A DNA stretch of 64,000 nucleotides from NCBI RefSeq assembly GCF_004345565.1, contig NZ_SLWA01000002.1:620001-684000 (forward strand), written 5' to 3'. The notes beneath the pieces were generated by a model, which was not told the DNA's origin, searched no databases, and saw only the letters and a list, made by a program, of their open reading frames with translations. Positions 60,751 through 64,000 of this stretch are shown piece after piece. Made by a program: the position numbers and the translations under genes. Within the stretch, counting starts at the first letter, position 1. Each line of letters begins with the position of its first letter. The stretch comes from Flavobacterium circumlabens. GTDB lineage: Bacteria; Bacteroidota; Bacteroidia; Flavobacteriales; Flavobacteriaceae.

Positions 60751-61587
60751 TTATAAATAGATATACATGGGTGATGTAACTTGAATAGTTCCGGTGCTGC
60801 CGATGATTCCAATTCGGGAAACATCGGGAACAGGCAGTCCTTTCAGGAGTACTTTGCCGCCTGAATTTTTCTGATCGGACTCGGTGGGTTCTTTTTGGCT
60901 GATTAAATCGAATTTGTATTTTGGTTTTTCGCTCAACGGAAGATCCGTTTCGCCGGAGGTAAAAAGAAGCGCTTTTTCTCCTGTCGGCACAACGACCTGT
61001 TGTGGTCCGTCAAACTGCATTTTTCCTTTTTCATTAATGACCGGATGATTGAGTGGAACGGCATTTTTATTGATCACATAATACTGCCACTGCGTTGCCC
61101 GGGCTGTAAATTTTATTTCAAAATGTGACGGACTTGTATCGGCTGTTTTTGTTAGATCTTCAAAAGAGATTCGCAGTGACCCTAAAAACGAATTGGATTG
61201 CTCCTGTTGCAAGGTTTCATTCAACACTACAACACCGTTGCTGTCCTGATTTTTGGGATCCTGGCTGGTGTAGGTAAGCTGTCCCGCAAAGTTGATGGGC
61301 ATTGCGGTGAACAGGGCAAAAAAAGGATTATCGGATTCGATATTAAATTCGAAATAGTCCAGCGATGTGGTTTTCGATATATAATGTAAAGTATCAGTCA
61401 GAGAGGAATTGGATTTTAGGAAAAGTTCAAATCCATTGGAAATACGATTCATCCTGACGCCAAATTTCCGGAATACTGTTTCGGTCACAGGGTCCGGAAT
61501 AAAATGCAGGCTGTTGCATTTGCCGGTATCAAAAAAGGTATGGTATACCATAACATCAAAAGCTTTTATGTAATCGCCCTGACTCAT
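60751..61587 (-). CDS. eCIS operon protein of unknown function between DUF4255 protein and sheath
   Basis: A 278-residue, strand-rich, soluble protein (KAFDVMVYHTFFDTGKCN; LGSLRISFEDLTKTA; ATQWQYYVINK) ending MYIYL. No catalytic motif or known family recognised. It is translationally coupled to the DUF4255 gene by an ATGA overlap and lies 38 bp before the sheath start, so a structural role at the distal (cap) end or as assembly factor is likely by position. Confidence 0.7.
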   Translation of the reverse strand: MSQGDYIKAFDVMVYHTFFDTGKCNSLHFIPDPVTETVFRKFGVRMNRISNGFELFLKSNSSLTDTLHYISKTTSLDYFEFNIESDNPFFALFTAMPINFAGQLTYTSQDPKNQDSNGVVVLNETLQQEQSNSFLGSLRISFEDLTKTADTSPSHFEIKFTARATQWQYYVINKNAVPLNHPVINEKGKMQFDGPQQVVVPTGEKALLFTSGETDLPLSEKPKYKFDLISQKEPTESDQKNSGGKVLLKGLPVPDVSRIGIIGSTGTIQVTSPMYIYL

Positions 61588-62153
61588 GATAGTATCGTAT
61601 TATTGGTATGGGTAACCGCCGGTACAATTTCTGTCATTTCGTTGGCCTGAACCTTGATTAGTTTCATTTTATAAATGATCGAAGGCTGGTATTTGGCACC
61701 CATGGCCGTCCATAAGCTGTGCATCTGGTGGTAGGAGATTTTTTCATATTCGAATTCCAGTCTCGTGATCCCATCGGGAATACTCGAAGAGGAGGAAGCG
61801 TCTAAATAATTGTTGATCTGAAAAAAGTACATAATGGCATCCAGAAATTTTAAGGATTCGGTATAATCATCAAAATTACTGCTGATTAAAATGTCCAGAT
61901 TGTATTTTTCTACCGGGTTAAAACTCGAGTAATTGCCGTTTTCGAGTCTTTTGTTTTTGATATAAAAAGGCTGATTGGTTTCTTTTTCTACATTAATCAG
62001 GGATAAGACTACTTTGTTCTGGTTGGCTTTCGGAAAAGCGCCGTTGGTATCAATAAGATAATTCAGGACGATTTTTTCTTCATCCAGTCCAAAACGGTTT
62101 TTTAAAAACTGTCCCAGCAATTTATTCGTAAATAGAAGTGACTGATGTATCAT
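61584..62153 (-). CDS. DUF4255/Pvc16-like sheath-terminator protein
   Basis: A 189-residue protein with the DUF4255 pattern: FNPVEKYNLDILISSNFDDY, SLKFLDAIMYFFQ, and SLWTAMGAKYQPSIIYKMK. This protein caps the tube and sheath at the end distal to the baseplate. It is the first structural gene of the operon here, whereas in PVC the equivalent (pvc16) is last. It overlaps the next gene by four bases. Confidence 0.88.
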   Translation of the reverse strand: MIHQSLLFTNKLLGQFLKNRFGLDEEKIVLNYLIDTNGAFPKANQNKVVLSLINVEKETNQPFYIKNKRLENGNYSSFNPVEKYNLDILISSNFDDYTESLKFLDAIMYFFQINNYLDASSSSSIPDGITRLEFEYEKISYHQMHSLWTAMGAKYQPSIIYKMKLIKVQANEMTEIVPAVTHTNNTILS

Positions 62154-62393
62154 GGTTAGGTAATTCTAAATTTCGGCTGAACGGACCAAACAAACTGGTA
62201 GTCAGATTATACTGGTAAAATTACTGTATAAAGCAGTCCCGATACGATTTTGAGAATGTACTTTTCGTATACATCCTGTAAAATTGTGGGCCTTTTGTAG
62301 ACAAAATGTAGACAGGGGCTTTTTTTGCGTGAAAAAGAAAAATTTTATCCGTATGTACCTAACAGAATACGGATCAATGCTCACTACTTATTT
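62154..62393. other. Leader and promoter region of the eCIS operon
   Basis: No good TTG-N-TAnnTTTG match is present on the minus strand, so transcription may need an activator. Notable pieces are two tgtagaca direct repeats (about 62298 and 62308) and a short ccgta/tacgg hairpin near 62350-62373. These are possible operator sites for the LuxR-type gene upstream. Confidence 0.4.
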
Positions 62394-62532
62394 TTACCGC
62401 AAAGAACGCAAAGATTTTTATCCAGGATGGCCATATAAATCGCAAAGTTCGCAAAGCTAAATCATTCAGAGTTTTGCGAACTTTGCGTTTTATAAGAGCT
62501 AAAAGTAGAGGTCCTTGTGTTCTTTGCGGTAA
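62394..62532. repeat. Nested palindromic cgcaaagttcgcaaa element
   Basis: The outer arms ttaccgcaaagaacgcaa and ttgtgttctttgcggtaa (one mismatch) enclose inner arms 62441-62455 and 62472-62487 (cgcaaagttcgcaaa / ttttgcgaactttgcg). This gcaaag motif is frequent between genes in flavobacteria. It lies between the regulator's 3' end and the operon leader and may also act as a terminator for the regulator. Confidence 0.85.
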
Positions 62533-62674
62533 TTTTTTTTTCACTTTCCCCACATTTTGGGATTGATACCCGAATTTTTCTGTTTTGAAGACTAAATAAA
62601 GGTGCTGTAAACAAAAAATTCGATTACGAAAAGTAACCGAATTTTTATTAGTATAAAGTTGAGGTATTGATACT

Positions 62675-63544
62675 TTACGAAACCGTTCTTAAGTACGAAA
62701 TAATATCCTGCTCTCTTTCAAGCGTCAATTTTTTCTTCAGGCGGTATTTATGAGTCCGCACACTGTCCTGGTTGATTCCCAGAAGACTGGTGATGTCATG
62801 GTTACTCATATTCATTTTGATATAACAGCAATATTTTAAGTCTTTCGCACTTAAGGAAGGATGTTTTTTGGCAAGCGTCAATAAAAAATCGGGATTAGAC
62901 TGTTCAAAGTAAATCTTAAAATCATCCCAGAGTTTGGTGTCATCCGCAACCGTTTTTATCGAATTCACAATAGACATTAATTCTCTGCGGATGGCATCAT
63001 TTACATTCGGATAAAGGTAGGAAATGCGGGTTTTGACCTTTTGCAGGATTTCAACTTTTTGGTCCAGTTCCATTACATAATGACTCAGTTCCCTGGTAGT
63101 GCTGCTGTTGTTGTTTTGCAGGGCAGCCTCCGCAAAGGAAGCTACTTTATCGCTGTTTGTTTCTGCTTTTTTTAATTGAAAGATCGACTTGATTCTGTAG
63201 ATCAGAAAATCAGTATTGCTGATATGTTTGTAGGGATACGCAAAAATGATACAGTTTTTAGACCAGCAGGTCGACTCACATTCATAGTTTTGCGTCAGGC
63301 ACAAAATGGGCGTATCAATTTTATTGAAGTTGAAATGGCTGTCGTTTATAACGGGCTGGTTCCTCCTGAAACACAAAATAATCAAATCGGGCTGGAAGGA
63401 TTGCACAGTACTGTAAATATCGAGCGCGCGTGAAACAGCAGCGATAGAAAAAGTAAAATCAGCTATTACAGACAGGATGTTCAGTACCTGAGTCAGCACG
63501 CTGGTATCGTCACATCCAATCAATATTGATTTTTTTTCAGGCAT
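62675..63544 (-). CDS. LuxR-type regulator with degenerate receiver domain, candidate eCIS regulator
   Basis: A 289-residue protein from the ATG at 63544; an in-frame TTG at 63607 would add 21 residues. Residues 1-125 look like a response-regulator receiver (KKSILIGCDDTSVLTQVLN), but the phospho-acceptor position in PDLIILC is Cys58, not Asp. A helical linker (about 140-215) leads to a C-terminal helix-turn-helix (LGINQDSVRTHKYRLKKKL). Four Cys lie in the receiver near residues 84-92 (CESTCWSKNC). It is oriented toward the eCIS operon, 521 bp upstream, so regulation of it is likely by position. Phosphorylation-independent control is implied by the missing Asp. Confidence 0.83.
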   Translation of the reverse strand: MPEKKSILIGCDDTSVLTQVLNILSVIADFTFSIAAVSRALDIYSTVQSFQPDLIILCFRRNQPVINDSHFNFNKIDTPILCLTQNYECESTCWSKNCIIFAYPYKHISNTDFLIYRIKSIFQLKKAETNSDKVASFAEAALQNNNSSTTRELSHYVMELDQKVEILQKVKTRISYLYPNVNDAIRRELMSIVNSIKTVADDTKLWDDFKIYFEQSNPDFLLTLAKKHPSLSAKDLKYCCYIKMNMSNHDITSLLGINQDSVRTHKYRLKKKLTLEREQDIISYLRTVS

Positions 63545-63762
63545 TCCGGTGGTTGATTTTTTGGTTTTTGGCAGGGTTGTTAAAAGTACTGCTTTAGTGC
63601 AGTTCAACAGAAAAAGATGTCACAGGATGGGTTTTTATTGTCATGAGATTGTTTTTTTTTTAAGGCGTTGCTATCTTTTAAACAGTAAGTCTTATATTTC
63701 AAATAATAAAATGGATGTACTAATTAGATAGTATAGCATTCCTATCACTACTGTTTTTACCC
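63545..63762. other. Upstream region of the regulator
   Basis: AT-rich, with T-rich tracts near 63530-63560 and 63650. No clear -33/-7 pair and no ORF was found on either strand. Confidence 0.3.
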
Positions 63763-63942
63763 TTAATTCTGCCAGTTTGACATTAAATTTTCGTTACGTC
63801 ATTCCTCCGTCACGTTGCCGTCACTCCTCCGTCACCGCTCCGTCACTCCTATATCTGAACTTTATTGGAGATTTTTGGTTTTTTTGCTCTTTTTCGGTCA
63901 CCTTGTCAGGGAAATCTGAGCTTTTAATCGTAATTATAGTCC
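63763..63942. repeat. Right copy of the ~180-bp direct repeat (first copy at 25113-25293)
   Basis: taattctgccagtttgacat opens it, followed by the ccgtcacgttgccgtcac-type core, aactttattggagatttttgg, ctttttcggtca, ttgtcagg and aatcgtaattatag, all in the order of the left copy. The small palindrome has one changed base here (TGACA for TGGCA). The last 58 bases of the window show nothing recognisable. Confidence 0.75.
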
Positions 63943-64000
63943 CTGCTGAAAGAGGTGTTTTTATATACTTTCAGTACAGCTCTGATTTGGGGCTACTAAT

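Noticed and set aside
30496..62153. Type VI secretion system
   Set aside because: VgrG-, PAAR- and gp25-like proteins occur, but there is no TssB/TssC pair, ClpV or membrane complex (TssJ/L/M). The sheath, DUF4255, DUF5908, tape measure and ATPase are of eCIS type.
44444..62153. Prophage or phage tail module
   Set aside because: No capsid, portal, terminase, integrase or lysis-holin genes, and the AAA+ ATPase plus DUF4157 cargo are specific to injection particles.

Overview
The window looks like chromosome of a Flavobacterium-like Bacteroidota. The evidence is an AT-rich sequence, a type IX secretion C-terminal sorting domain, double-glycine peptide leaders, Bacteroidota lipoboxes, TAnnTTTG promoter elements, and almost no Shine-Dalgarno-like sites. 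No tRNA, rRNA or CRISPR array was seen.

Region 1 (1-11.7 kb) is a proline/hydroxyproline nutrition block. A likely dapA-family tail, an oxoglutarate-semialdehyde dehydrogenase, a 4-hydroxyproline epimerase and a D-amino-acid dehydrogenase together form the known trans-4-hydroxyproline to 2-oxoglutarate pathway. They are followed by a dipeptidyl peptidase IV, a large M43 metalloprotease exported by type IX secretion, and a convergent Xaa-Pro peptidase. The set suits growth on collagen-like peptides.

Region 2 (12-24.5 kb) is an NRPS-independent hydroxamate siderophore operon behind a LuxR-type regulator. It encodes a PLP decarboxylase, an N-hydroxylase, a membrane acyltransferase, a fused GNAT-IucA/IucC enzyme, then the same two activities again as separate genes, and a MATE exporter. 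A REP-associated transposase with 26-bp inverted ends follows, and beyond it lies a second copy of the last 86 codons of the exporter that differs only at synonymous sites.

Region 3 (24.5-30.3 kb) is a small accessory zone. It holds a RadC-like JAB protein, two double-glycine peptides (one frameshifted in an A8 tract), a lipoprotein whose C-terminus looks like a Tae4 peptidoglycan amidase, two tandem paralogous small lipoproteins that are candidate immunity proteins, a small membrane protein, and several repeat families.

Region 4 (30.5-63.5 kb, all on the minus strand) is a complete extracellular contractile injection system (eCIS). From its promoter end it encodes a pseudo-receiver LuxR regulator, DUF4255 protein, an unknown protein, one sheath, two tube proteins, DUF5908 (Pvc6-like), LysM hub, VgrG-like spike, PAAR tip, gp25, two large baseplate proteins, tape measure, two coiled-coil proteins, an unknown protein, an AAA+ ATPase and a protein resembling an inactive Y1 transposase. 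After these come seven probable cargo genes: a GH25 lysozyme, two HNH nucleases, three DUF4157 proteins and a TIM-barrel glycosidase. Five of the seven carry a DNR motif at residues 30-37, a candidate loading signal.

A diverged direct repeat of about 180 bp lies at 25.1 kb and at 63.8 kb, bracketing regions 3 and 4, so this 38-kb stretch may be an island. Functions are inferred from sequence reading only; no database search was run.
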